The notes below the pieces were generated by a model. The model was not told the DNA's origin. It made no database searches and saw only the letters and a list, made by a program, of their open reading frames with translations. Both the position numbers and the translations under genes were made by a program. A stretch of 64,000 nt of DNA, taken from the NCBI RefSeq assembly GCF_900156735.1, contig NZ_FTOL01000009.1, forward strand, positions 1 to 64,000. Reading direction: 5' to 3'. The stretch is from Chryseobacterium ureilyticum. Lineage in GTDB: Bacteria > Bacteroidota > Bacteroidia > Flavobacteriales > Weeksellaceae. Shown here piece by piece: positions 27,736 to 35,008 of the stretch (the stretch's first letter is position 1; every line of letters starts with the position of its first letter).

Positions 27736-28692
27736 ATGTTAAGTTATTCAAAATCAGAATTTAACAATACAGATTTCAATTCTCTAATTAAAATGATAGA
27801 GGTTCTAGATACCGAACATAAATGCAGAGAATATCTTGAAGAGTTACGTTGGAATGGAGAACCAGTTTGCCCTCATTGTGGAAGTGTCAGAGAAAACCAT
27901 TACAAATTAAAACAAGCAGGGAAATTTAAAGGTCTTTATAAATGCAAGGATTGCCGAGAACGTTTTACTGTTAGGGTTGGAACTATGTTTGAAGATTCAA
28001 ATATTAAGTTCAAAAAATGGTTTTTAGCTATCTATATATTTGCTTCCCACAAAAAAGGAATTAGTAGTCATCAATTGGCTAAAGATATTGATGTGACACA
28101 GAAAACCGCTTGGTTTATGCTATCAAGAATAAGAAATGCCTTTAAAGCTGATAAATTGGGGAAATTTGATGGTATTACCCAAGTCGATGAAACATTCGTT
28201 GGAGGAAAAAATCAAAAGAAGTCAAAGAAAAATAGAACTGAAAATACTCAAGGTCGTAGTACTAAAACAAAAACCGTTGTATTTGGTCTTTTAAGTAATG
28301 GAATCGTAACCACAGAAATTGTTCCCAATACAAAAGGTAAAACCTTAATTAATGTTATCAAAAACATGGTTGAAGAAGGCTCAATCGTTGTTAGTGATGG
28401 TTGGGTTGGATATTCAAAACTTTATAAAAATTTCATTCATAAAAAGATTCCCCATAATGAGGGATTATATGTAAAAGATAACTTCCATACGAATAGTATT
28501 GAGGGATTCTGGAGTTTGTTAAAAAGAGGTATTTTAGGTATCTATCATTCTGTTAGCCCTAAACATTTACAGAAATATTGTGATGAGTTTGCTTTCAGAT
28601 ACAACACCAAAAATTACAAAGAGGGAGATAGGTTTAACCTTGCTTTGCTTACTGCTACTGAAAGGCTTACTTACGAAGAGCTGATTGGATAA
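27736..28692 (+). mobile_element. IS1595 family (ISXO2-like) transposase
   Basis: 318-aa transposase. The N-terminal zinc ribbon is complete: CPHCG ... CKDC (about 46-73). A helix-turn-helix region follows, then the ISXO2-like DDE/N-type core with VDETFVGGK, VSDGWVGY and the end motif HTNSIEGFWSLLK. The frame is full length and looks intact. I could not find terminal inverted repeats: the left side holds only the 14-bp hairpin at 27657, and the right side is only 12 nt from the end of the convergent toxin-type gene. It may be a minimal or degraded element, or larger than the transposase alone. Confidence 0.88.
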
Positions 28693-28704
28693 ATAAAATA
28701 CAAC

Positions 28705-29139
28705 TTATAAACTTTTAGGAATAATAAATTTAGGTATATCTAAAGTATGACTCAAAGACATTGAATTTAATATTATATCAAATTCTTCTTTTGTCAAATT
28801 TCCTTTAGGGCTTAATTTGCCATTTTTTGCCTTTTCTTCTAACTCAGATACCGTAATTACGTAGCTTTGATTGCAGTCAAAAAATGAAGATTCTGTCAGG
28901 CCATTAGTGTTATTGGGTAAAATATTTGCTATTGTGTCTAAATTTGCCTTCCCATTGTAGTGATTATATTTTGTCATAATTTTAGTTGTACTGAGTAGCA
29001 TAAAATTATCATCATCATGTTTAGCAACAACTAAAAAATAGTGAGGTACAGAAGTTTCTATTCTTTCAGGTGCAGACATTTTATATATACAACCAACTTT
29101 TAGAGTTGTTGAGATCACATACTTTGGAGGGATTTCCAT
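28705..29139 (-). CDS. Toxin-like partner of the Panacea-domain protein
   Basis: 144 aa, no signal peptide. It follows the Panacea gene by 8 nt on the same strand, so the two form an operon. The first half has PemK-like or beta-barrel character (VISTTLKVGCIYKM..., HYFLVVAKHDDDNFMLLSTT), but I cannot assign a named toxin family. In the Panacea-associated toxin-antitoxin systems described in the literature, the partner gene is the variable toxin. It is convergent with the IS1595 transposase gene. Confidence 0.7.
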   Translation of the reverse strand: MEIPPKYVISTTLKVGCIYKMSAPERIETSVPHYFLVVAKHDDDNFMLLSTTKIMTKYNHYNGKANLDTIANILPNNTNGLTESSFFDCNQSYVITVSELEEKAKNGKLSPKGNLTKEEFDIILNSMSLSHTLDIPKFIIPKSL

Positions 29140-29147
29140 ATTTACTC

Positions 29148-29708
29148 TTAATTATTTAAAAACTCTTGGAAAGAGGAATGTTCATTATATTGTATTTGAG
29201 AATGTTTGATTTCTTCTACCGTTAATACATCAATAAACTCTTCAAGATCAGGAAATTCGAAAAAGTCTTGCATATTAATAGGATACGATTTTGAATATGA
29301 TCCATTTTCTAATTGTGTTTTAAACCTTAACCATTCAGGAAACTTGTGAGAATAATCACTAAATCTAATACTTCCCATTTTATTAAATTTTAGCCAAGTG
29401 TATTCCATTATTTCTAAGTCAGATTTTGAAAAAAAATCAGAGTTAAATTCTGTAAGAGCCAAAACATTAAAATTGTTAATTTTGAAAGAATCTGAGGAAT
29501 GTTTAGATAAATCAAATATACGTGACGGAACGGGACCATAAGGTAATGCAAAATAATTAGCTTTGGATATTGTCCGACCATATTTATTTAAATGTAATCG
29601 ATCACTCATCCAAATAAGTTTCATCAGTTCAAGCCTTTCAATCTGTCCACCATTTTTCTTAAGGAAAAAAGTAATTAAATTTTTTTGCTTTTCTTCAGTT
29701 AAATTCAT
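29148..29708 (-). CDS. Panacea (SocA/DUF4065-type) antitoxin
   Basis: 186 aa. The Panacea domain is clear: KLIWMSDRLHLNKYGRTIS followed by YFALPYGPVPSRIFDL. This domain is the shared antitoxin module of a broad set of toxin-antitoxin systems and is related to SocA and phage GepA proteins. I choose the ATG at 29708 (MNLTEEKQKN). Longer in-frame starts reach 29834, but the perfect -7 box TATCTTTG at 29728-29735 lies inside that extension, so the extension cannot be translated from this promoter. Confidence 0.85.
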   Translation of the reverse strand: MNLTEEKQKNLITFFLKKNGGQIERLELMKLIWMSDRLHLNKYGRTISKANYFALPYGPVPSRIFDLSKHSSDSFKINNFNVLALTEFNSDFFSKSDLEIMEYTWLKFNKMGSIRFSDYSHKFPEWLRFKTQLENGSYSKSYPINMQDFFEFPDLEEFIDVLTVEEIKHSQIQYNEHSSFQEFLNN

Positions 29709-29727
29709 TTTGACATTTTCGTTTGTA

Positions 29728-29735
29728 CAAAGATA
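29728..29735 (-). promoter_or_regulatory. -7 box of the Panacea toxin-antitoxin operon
   Basis: TATCTTTG on the minus strand, 20 nt before the chosen ATG, giving a leader of about 13-15 nt. It decides the start of the Panacea gene. Confidence 0.65.
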
Positions 29736-29836
29736 CATAAATTTCTTTACGAAGATATTGAATAATATATTTTTTAATTTGTGTAACATGTTGTTTTGTT
29801 GTTTATTAACAAAAGTAATTATGTCAAGCGTCATAG

Positions 29837-29871
29837 TATGTCGTATTATAAATTATTTATAATACGACATA
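29837..29871. repeat. Perfect 17-bp-arm palindrome
   Basis: TATGTCGTATTATAAAT, one T, then its exact reverse complement. No T tract follows on the minus strand, where a terminator for the 29918-31018 gene would be expected. It lies about 100 nt upstream of the Panacea promoter. Candidates are an operator bound by the toxin-antitoxin complex, or a recombination site bordering the module. Confidence 0.8.
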
Positions 29872-29917
29872 AAGATTTAACTATTAGAAGCTAAAACAAG
29901 AATTTTATTATTAAAAA

Positions 29918-31018
29918 TTAAAATCCCAAAATTCCAATAGAAGTTCCCAGATAATTATCAAAATCATTAGAATTTTTCATGTAGCTCTTATCTAAAATTT
30001 CATAATTAACACTCCATAACCTATCATTTAATGCCACGAATTGTTTATTTAAAGCTATTGCTGATTTAGTTAAGGTTGTCCAGGCTGAAATATCAGCTTT
30101 TGACATTCGGTTTCTTTGTAACCTATATATTCTGATATAATTATCAAACTTGGGGTTATATGACAATGCTTGTTTTCTTAATCCTCGCATTTGCTCAAAC
30201 CATGTATCTATTTTCTTTAGGTATTCCTTATCCTTTTTCAAGGTATTGTATAAAATAGCATCACATGGAACTTTATAATGTTTTGTGATAATGTACTTAT
30301 GACCATTTTGCTCGTAAGTTTTATAACCCATCGAGGTTAATAACTTCTCAACGTTTCCAGTATCATTTATTACAAGGATATTTTGAAATGTATCATAAAG
30401 TACCAAATAGAATTTACCTGTATCAATATTCTGCATCAAAGTATTTGATTTACCTGATGGATACCCTAAGTAACTACGTAAATCATCCGACAATTCATTC
30501 TTTAAAAATCGGTTTTCAACATCATCTGCTGAAATAAGCATAGTGCTTGATATTTCTTTATAGTTACCTTTCAATTCTTCAAGGTCCTCCAAAGGTTTTT
30601 CCATATCAATCATATATGCATTTCTTTTTGCTACAATATTTGATTTTACAAGCCCATCAGTATATTTTTCTTCTTCTGAAAATGACTTTTCCTCTTCAAG
30701 CATTTTAGGGTATTCTGTAACAAAAGCAGGTGTATAAGAGTTTGATTTATTAGGAGATTTCATATAGTCGTTATATTCTTGTTCAAAATACTTCTTTGAC
30801 TGAAGAAATATCTCATACTGAGAAGTAGGAACTTTACCTTTAACAAAAGGGTAAAATTCTACTTCTCTTGTTGTAATAGGGTAAACCATGCTTTGTTCAG
30901 CTTTTAGTTTACTGATAACCTCTGAATTGATAGCAAAAGTTGTTTGTGCTGATAGGTTTGCAAACATCAATATTGAACATGATGTTATTGCTTTGAATGT
31001 AGATAATTCAAATTTCAT
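29918..31018 (-). CDS. Secreted protein of unknown function behind a structured leader
   Basis: 366 aa with a signal peptide (about residues 1-24, ending NLSAQ), so periplasmic or surface. It is rich in Lys, Asn and Tyr, with mostly helical stretches (about 60-150 and 260-350). There is no domain I recognise and no cysteine beyond the isolated ones in the signal and at VPCDAI. It is alone on its transcript, whose promoter seems to lie 270 nt upstream and whose leader can fold into alternative structures (31021-31282). Confidence 0.75.
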   Translation of the reverse strand: MKFELSTFKAITSCSILMFANLSAQTTFAINSEVISKLKAEQSMVYPITTREVEFYPFVKGKVPTSQYEIFLQSKKYFEQEYNDYMKSPNKSNSYTPAFVTEYPKMLEEEKSFSEEEKYTDGLVKSNIVAKRNAYMIDMEKPLEDLEELKGNYKEISSTMLISADDVENRFLKNELSDDLRSYLGYPSGKSNTLMQNIDTGKFYLVLYDTFQNILVINDTGNVEKLLTSMGYKTYEQNGHKYIITKHYKVPCDAILYNTLKKDKEYLKKIDTWFEQMRGLRKQALSYNPKFDNYIRIYRLQRNRMSKADISAWTTLTKSAIALNKQFVALNDRLWSVNYEILDKSYMKNSNDFDNYLGTSIGILGF

Positions 31019-31020
31019 TG

Positions 31021-31282
31021 TGTGGTAATTTAAGGTTTAACATAAAAATATTCCTAAATAGGAATGAAAAATAAAGCGTGGACATTGTACCACGCAACCT
31101 TAGGATTACCACACCCTAAAAAACAATGATACAAAGCCACGCCAATACAGGCGTACCTTATATACATTATTTGTCTTTTCTATGGTGAAGTTAAAAACTT
31201 CGTTGTGGTAATTTTAGGTTGACAATAATGCAATTAAGCACGATTTATTTTTACATTCCTTTACAGAATGATTTTATTTTTA
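31021..31282 (-). promoter_or_regulatory. Structured leader with two mutually exclusive long stems
   Basis: Read on the minus strand, the leader contains strand A (31220-31204, AACCTAAAATTACCACA), a complementary strand (31113-31096, TGTGGTAATCCTAAGGTT) and strand B (31037-31021, AACCTTAAATTACCACA). Strand B ends 2 nt before the start codon. The middle strand can pair with A or with B but not both. Two hairpins lie inside each alternative: 31187-31201 and 31139-31154 for A; 31076-31095 (GCGTGG/CCACGC) and 31050-31065 for B. Pairing with B would hide the start region. A -7 box TATATTTG (31289-31296, minus) would start this roughly 265-nt leader. This is riboswitch-like in form; no known class is recognised. 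Confidence 0.55.
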
Positions 31283-31323
31283 ATAATACAAATATATAAA
31301 AAAGATTTGAGGCTGAAAAACAC

Positions 31324-31348
31324 AAAACCCTCTATTTTAGAGGGTTTT
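31324..31348 (-). terminator. Terminator of the STAS/HATPase operon
   Basis: 11-bp arms AAAACCCTCTA / TAGAGGGTTTT with a 3-nt loop; on the minus strand GTGTTTTTC follows. It ends the three-gene operon 31370-33317. A half copy of the same sequence occurs at 34165-34197. Confidence 0.85.
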
Positions 31349-31369
31349 ATAATGTATGCAATTAGAAGA

Positions 31370-31894
31370 TTATTTATGTAGTGAGAAGATTATATCACCA
31401 TTTGTTTTTAGTAATAATGAATACAATGTTTCTATTTGAATTTTAGCTGAGTTTGAAAATTTTACCTTTCCGCTAGTAGGAGTTGAATTATAATCATTAG
31501 TTCCTGTAGTGAACATATGTAATTGCCTATTTATTGGTTGTAACTTTTCTGATATATTAAATCTTTCAAAGTTTTGCTTATCTATGGAATCAAAACGAAT
31601 ACTAAACATTTTAAATTTATTGGCAATATCTCTTCTATTATAATTTCCTTTTAATGAATCTTCAATAAAGTTTTTATAATCCGAAAAAATATCATCAAGC
31701 AGTTTTACATGGTAGGTCTTTAAATTTGTATTTTTAAGAAATTTATTTTGCAATCTATCAGCTATATATATTGGTACACCAATACTTGAAAGAAGAGCTA
31801 AGGTTGCTATAATATCACTAAAAGAAAATTCCATAGAAAAAATGAAATTTAAATGTGTATGATTTATTAAAAACTTTAAAAAATCTTGAATCAT
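31370..31894 (-). CDS. Membrane-anchored protein, third gene of the STAS/HATPase operon
   Basis: 174 aa. One hydrophobic segment at about 28-46 (IIATLALLSSIGVPIYI) is followed by a mostly helical, cytosolic-type region. An internal start at MEFSFSDI (residue 21) would put the membrane segment at the very N-terminus, which looks natural. It overlaps the STAS-like gene by four bases (ATGA), so it is tightly coupled. No family is recognised. By position it is the likely output or effector component of the module. Confidence 0.7.
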   Translation of the reverse strand: MIQDFLKFLINHTHLNFIFSMEFSFSDIIATLALLSSIGVPIYIADRLQNKFLKNTNLKTYHVKLLDDIFSDYKNFIEDSLKGNYNRRDIANKFKMFSIRFDSIDKQNFERFNISEKLQPINRQLHMFTTGTNDYNSTPTSGKVKFSNSAKIQIETLYSLLLKTNGDIIFSLHK

Positions 31895-32250
31895 ATTTCC
31901 TTACGTGGTAATCCTTTTTCTTTTTTCTCTTTCCATATATAAATTATATCGTCTAAAATTAATTTGATCCAATCAGGTTCTTGATTAGAAATAATTTGTA
32001 ATCTCAATTTTATAATATCAAAGCTAAAATCGTAAACTAAATTTCCAAAAGCTTCATCTAAAAATGAAGAGGCATAACCAGCTGTGTCATCCAAATCTAC
32101 AACAAGCTGTTTATTTTCATTAATAGCTCTCTCGAAATTAGGTTTTACGTAATTATAATAAAACTCTTCTCCAGAAGATGAATCGTGTTCAATATATCTG
32201 GCATCTGGGTATTCTGTAAAATCTTTAACTTTTACAATTATTTTATCCAT
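31891..32250 (-). CDS. STAS-like protein (DUF4325 type)
   Basis: 119 aa. The centre QLVVDLDDTAGYASSFLDEAFGNLVY is characteristic of the DUF4325 STAS-like family: a hydrophobic beta strand, then the serine-containing loop that in SpoIIAA-type anti-anti-sigma factors carries the phosphorylated Ser. Here that position lies in YASSFLDE. It overlaps the upstream STAS/HATPase gene by 13 nt and the downstream gene by 4 nt. A partner-switching role, with the neighbour's kinase-like ATPase domain acting on this serine, is inferred from the family logic. Confidence 0.82.
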   Translation of the reverse strand: MDKIIVKVKDFTEYPDARYIEHDSSSGEEFYYNYVKPNFERAINENKQLVVDLDDTAGYASSFLDEAFGNLVYDFSFDIIKLRLQIISNQEPDWIKLILDDIIYIWKEKKEKGLPRKEI

Positions 32251-33317
32251 TGATTAAAATTTTCTGCTTCTAACTCTAAATAATAAAAGGTTCCTGTAAA
32301 ATCATCATCTAAAATTATATACTTATCAGTAGTTAAATCTAAATATACATTATTTGTAATACAAATAAGATTTTTAATCTGATTTTTTATATTTTTATCT
32401 TTTATAGTTGGCAACCCTCTATTTCTATTAATTTGACTTTTAAATCTAGAATTATAGACTTTGTCAAAAACTTTTTGTAATAATATTCCATTATTAAAAA
32501 CATCTGGGGTTTTTAATAGTGCGAAATCTGAAATAAATTCTTTTACTCTAGTCGATCTCTTTAAATTTAATTGTTGTATAATTCCTAATCCATTATCAGT
32601 GAAAGTAACAAACACTTTTTTACTTTTTTCATCAAAATTTATACCTAAAACCCAATGTTTTTTATCATCATTATAGGCATGTTCAAAAGCATTAGCATTC
32701 ATCTCCATAAGAATTGTATATAAAGGTTGATAATGATTTTCCTCCCCTAGTAACAATTTTCTAATCTGCTTTATATTTGTACCAATCAATTGCCCCCTAC
32801 CTTTCATATTACAATCTGCAATAATTAAAGTATTTTTATTGTTTTTCTTATGTGATTGTAAGGTATTACTAATATCGGGTGAAACGTTCGACATATTTCC
32901 GAAAAATCCACTTTTAATAATAAAGTCTAAAACATCTTCATCTAAAGGCTGAGTTCCTGAAATTCTTACTTTATGATTTCTCAACTCTTTAACTGATGAT
33001 AACATTAGTGATATTGCACCAATATCAATATGAGTTAAATTTGTTAAATCAATAATAACCCTATGAATTTTCTCTCTTTTCGCTAAAGATTTTAATTCAG
33101 CTATTGTTTTAATAACTTCAATAGGATTGTTTATTAGTCTGAAATCCTGACAAGGCTCAATAATCTTAGAATATTTCGCTCTTTCCCTAGTTTCATTATA
33201 GAATTCTTTGAAGTTCTTAAATGGGAAAAATTTCCGAATCCTTATATAATTCCGAATAACGTGTTGCCTTCTAGGCAATCTTCTATTTTTCCTGTATTTT
33301 TTATTCTTGAGTCTCAA
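32238..33317 (-). CDS. STAS-like domain fused to a HATPase (GHKL) domain
   Basis: 359 aa from a TTG start. The N-terminal 40 residues are very basic (MRLKNKKYRKNRRLPRRQ). A STAS-like domain follows (about 60-145, VIIDLTNLTHIDIGAISLML). A GHKL ATPase domain starts near 190: the N-box is E205-x3-N209-x3-H213 in MEMNANAFEHAY, and the G1 box is DNGLGI at 241-246. There is no dimerisation/phosphoacceptor (HisKA) domain, so it resembles an RsbW/SpoIIAB-like kinase rather than a sensor kinase. It is the first gene of the operon; a -7 box at 33334-33341 supports a start close to 33317. Confidence 0.85.
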   Translation of the reverse strand: MRLKNKKYRKNRRLPRRQHVIRNYIRIRKFFPFKNFKEFYNETRERAKYSKIIEPCQDFRLINNPIEVIKTIAELKSLAKREKIHRVIIDLTNLTHIDIGAISLMLSSVKELRNHKVRISGTQPLDEDVLDFIIKSGFFGNMSNVSPDISNTLQSHKKNNKNTLIIADCNMKGRGQLIGTNIKQIRKLLLGEENHYQPLYTILMEMNANAFEHAYNDDKKHWVLGINFDEKSKKVFVTFTDNGLGIIQQLNLKRSTRVKEFISDFALLKTPDVFNNGILLQKVFDKVYNSRFKSQINRNRGLPTIKDKNIKNQIKNLICITNNVYLDLTTDKYIILDDDFTGTFYYLELEAENFNQWIK

Positions 33318-33333
33318 GGTATAGTAAAGTTTG

Positions 33334-33341
33334 CAAAGATA
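33334..33341 (-). promoter_or_regulatory. -7 box of the STAS/HATPase operon
   Basis: TATCTTTG on the minus strand, with a TTGTTG about 17 nt upstream of it as a possible -33 element. It lies 16 nt before the TTG start. Confidence 0.7.
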
Positions 33342-33558
33342 ACTTTTACTGAGAGATTCAACAATTTATTTGTTCTTCATTTTATATTTTTTATAACTAT
33401 TGCAAATTTATTTATGGTCAACGACAAAACTTGACGCGTTTAAATATTTTTACATTTCTTCTGACGTTTATAATTAATTTCATGAACATACTTTCATATG
33501 CAATTTCTATAAACAAAAATATAGCAAAAACAACTGAATCTAATATAAATTATCTTTT

Positions 33559-33720
33559 TTAATCAGTCTTTTCATCATTTGGCTGACCTTTAAGAATATT
33601 TTCATTATTCTCATTAGTATTATTGACATCAATCTTGTCCTTAATATCTTTGGAATTTTCTCCATTCTCTTGAACTTTTATGAAAATTTGTTCATTAATA
33701 AAATCTTTTAAAGATTGCAT
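33559..33720 (-). CDS. Small acidic protein, MQSLKDFI type
   Basis: 53 aa. It starts MQSLKDFINEQIFIKVQEN and then becomes an Asn/Asp/Glu/Lys-rich, low-complexity tail. Its N-terminus matches the 47-aa protein at 34771-34914 (MKSLKEFITENLEES), so the two are probably paralogues with a conserved amphipathic head and a disordered tail. No family is recognised. Because they are so small, each alone would be doubtful; the shared head makes both more credible. Confidence 0.6.
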   Translation of the reverse strand: MQSLKDFINEQIFIKVQENGENSKDIKDKIDVNNTNENNENILKGQPNDEKTD

Positions 33721-33871
33721 TGTATAAAGTTTTTAATTAAAATATTTATTAAACAACCTGATGTATAAACTATTATGTTCAACAAAATAAAAACAGCACT
33801 AATATAATGCTGTTTCTGTTTCAAGATATATAGTTTAAATTAACTTTTTATAAATAAGAAATTAAAATTTA

Positions 33872-34042
33872 TTATTTAGATATTATAAGCTGTTCCTCAG
33901 TAAAAGTACCTTCTTTCAATTCATTATTAGAGTCAAACCATGAGCACTTCCATGATCCGTCTTGTAATTTATATTTTACAGTCATAATAGGGCTTCCACT
34001 TTTAAGTGTTACTATATCTCCTCTTTTTAATATACCTTCCAT
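33872..34042 (-). CDS. DUF2158-type small protein (YodC-like)
   Basis: 56 aa. It reads MEGILKRGDIVTLKSGSPIM, then a WKCSWFDS motif and an ELKEGTFTEEQL ending. This is the known DUF2158 pattern (G-D-V-V-x-L-K-S-G-G-P-x-M ... C-x-W-F ... F), a compact SH3-like beta barrel with unknown function. Such proteins are frequent in accessory regions. Confidence 0.8.
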   Translation of the reverse strand: MEGILKRGDIVTLKSGSPIMTVKYKLQDGSWKCSWFDSNNELKEGTFTEEQLIISK

Positions 34043-34164
34043 GATAAATTTGTTTTAACAAATATAAAATTTTATTGAAAACCATAGGAGAAATAGAAGG
34101 ATTTATTTTTGATAATGTTATAGGTAGTATTAACTAGTATATCATTATCTAATAAAAATTGTTA

Positions 34165-34197
34165 AGGCTAAAAAATGCAAAAACCCTCTATTTTAGG
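34165..34197. repeat. Half copy of the 31324 terminator region
   Basis: AAGGCTAAAAAATGCAAAAA and CCCTCTATTTTAG repeat the sequence around 31312-31341, but the right arm of the hairpin is missing. This indicates an old duplication or deletion within the island. Confidence 0.55.
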
Positions 34198-34348
34198 TAT
34201 GTTATTGTAAGTAGAAACATCTTATATTTTTTGATTTAAAAAATATAATAATTAAGATTTTGGTAATTAAATGCGCTTTAAAAACATAAAATATTAAAAG
34301 TTACTAACATGTATCAACAACTATTGTAAAACTGGTTTTTAAATTTAC

Positions 34349-34444
34349 TATCTTTGCTATAGTAGATACTAAAGTGGATGAATTCCACAGGCGGTGACGC
34401 TGAGATTGTAAACAGAACAACTCAGGTTCCAGCCTGAGTTGTTC
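34349..34444 (+). ncRNA. Candidate small RNA or leader with two hairpins
   Basis: A perfect -7 box TATCTTTG (34349-34356) is followed by the hairpin GTGGA-TGAAT-TCCAC (34374-34388) and the perfect 12-bp hairpin GAACAACTCAGG-TTCCAG-CCTGAGTTGTTC (34415-34444). A weak T-rich stretch comes next (GGTAATTTTGTTT). It is either an independent small RNA of about 90 nt or an attenuator leader of the 41-aa gene that begins 32 nt later. No known RNA family is recognised. Confidence 0.45.
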
Positions 34445-34476
34445 GGTAATTTTGTTTAATTCAAAAAAATCGAGTA

Positions 34477-34602
34477 ATGGAAGTTTTTGAAAAAAATGGT
34501 AAAACTTATAAAAAAATTTTTACCAGAAGTATCAAAAAGAATGGTAAAGTTATCTACCATCCAAAAGGAGGATTATTTGTTTTCTATGTTGAAGTAAAAT
34601 AA
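34477..34602 (+). CDS. 41-aa basic small protein
   Basis: Begins MEVFEKNGKTYKKIFTRSIK and ends in a beta-type stretch GGLFVFYVEVK. It has a promoter-like box and a structured leader upstream, and a textbook terminator 15 nt downstream, so it forms a complete small transcription unit. The internal repeat of K-x-G-K (EKNGKTYKK / KKNGKVIYH) suggests a small beta-hairpin fold. No family is recognised. Confidence 0.6.
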   Translation: MEVFEKNGKTYKKIFTRSIKKNGKVIYHPKGGLFVFYVEVK

Positions 34603-34616
34603 CCTACACTTTTATT

Positions 34617-34636
34617 CTCCCTGTTCCAGCAGGGAG
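34617..34636 (+). terminator. Intrinsic terminator
   Basis: CTCCCTG-TTCCAG-CAGGGAG followed by TTTTTCTTTT, directly after the 41-aa gene. Confidence 0.88.
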
Positions 34637-34650
34637 TTTTTCTTTTAAAT

Positions 34651-34770
34651 TGTTGTTGTCTTAGTACAACAATTATTGCACAAATGTACGACAATTGTCG
34701 GATAATTGTATAACAATGTTATAACTTTTGTATAACAATTACATACATTGTATATAACAAAAATATAATG
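34651..34770. repeat. Cluster of TTGTATAACAAT-type repeats
   Basis: Exact TTGTATAACAAT copies at 34706-34717 and 34728-34739 (22-nt period), the palindrome GACAATTGTC at 34690-34699, and further partial copies (TACAACAATTATTG, CATTGTATATAAC). It lies between the convergent 41-aa and 47-aa genes. It looks like a protein-binding array; its function is unknown. Confidence 0.55.
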
Positions 34771-34914
34771 TTATTTTTGTTCAGTAACCTCTAAATCTTG
34801 TTCTAATTGTAAATTATCATCCTGATTTTCATTAGTTTGTTCAGTGTTTTCTTGAACTGTTGTAATAGTAGATTCCTCTAAGTTTTCGGTGATAAATTCT
34901 TTTAATGATTTCAT
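34771..34914 (-). CDS. Small acidic protein, MKSLKEFI type
   Basis: 47 aa. It starts MKSLKEFITENLEESTITTV and then has a Gln/Asn/Glu-rich tail. It is the paralogue of the protein at 33559-33720 by its head sequence. It has no hydrophobic segment, no cysteine and no double-glycine leader, so neither a bacteriocin nor a membrane toxin is indicated. Confidence 0.58.
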   Translation of the reverse strand: MKSLKEFITENLEESTITTVQENTEQTNENQDDNLQLEQDLEVTEQK

Positions 34915-35008
34915 AATAATTGAATTTGTAATATGTATAAACGTACATGATATTGAAGCGTTATACTATCGAAGTTAGTTTAATTATTTGGTACATCATT
35001 ATATATCA

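Noticed and set aside
29709..29834. N-terminal 42-residue extension of the Panacea gene
   Set aside because: A perfect -7 promoter box lies inside it and the extension has no family similarity.
31021..31220. Reading the three GTGGTAATT... copies as a short CRISPR or IS remnant
   Set aside because: One copy is inverted relative to the other two and the spacing encloses paired hairpins, which fits an RNA structure better.
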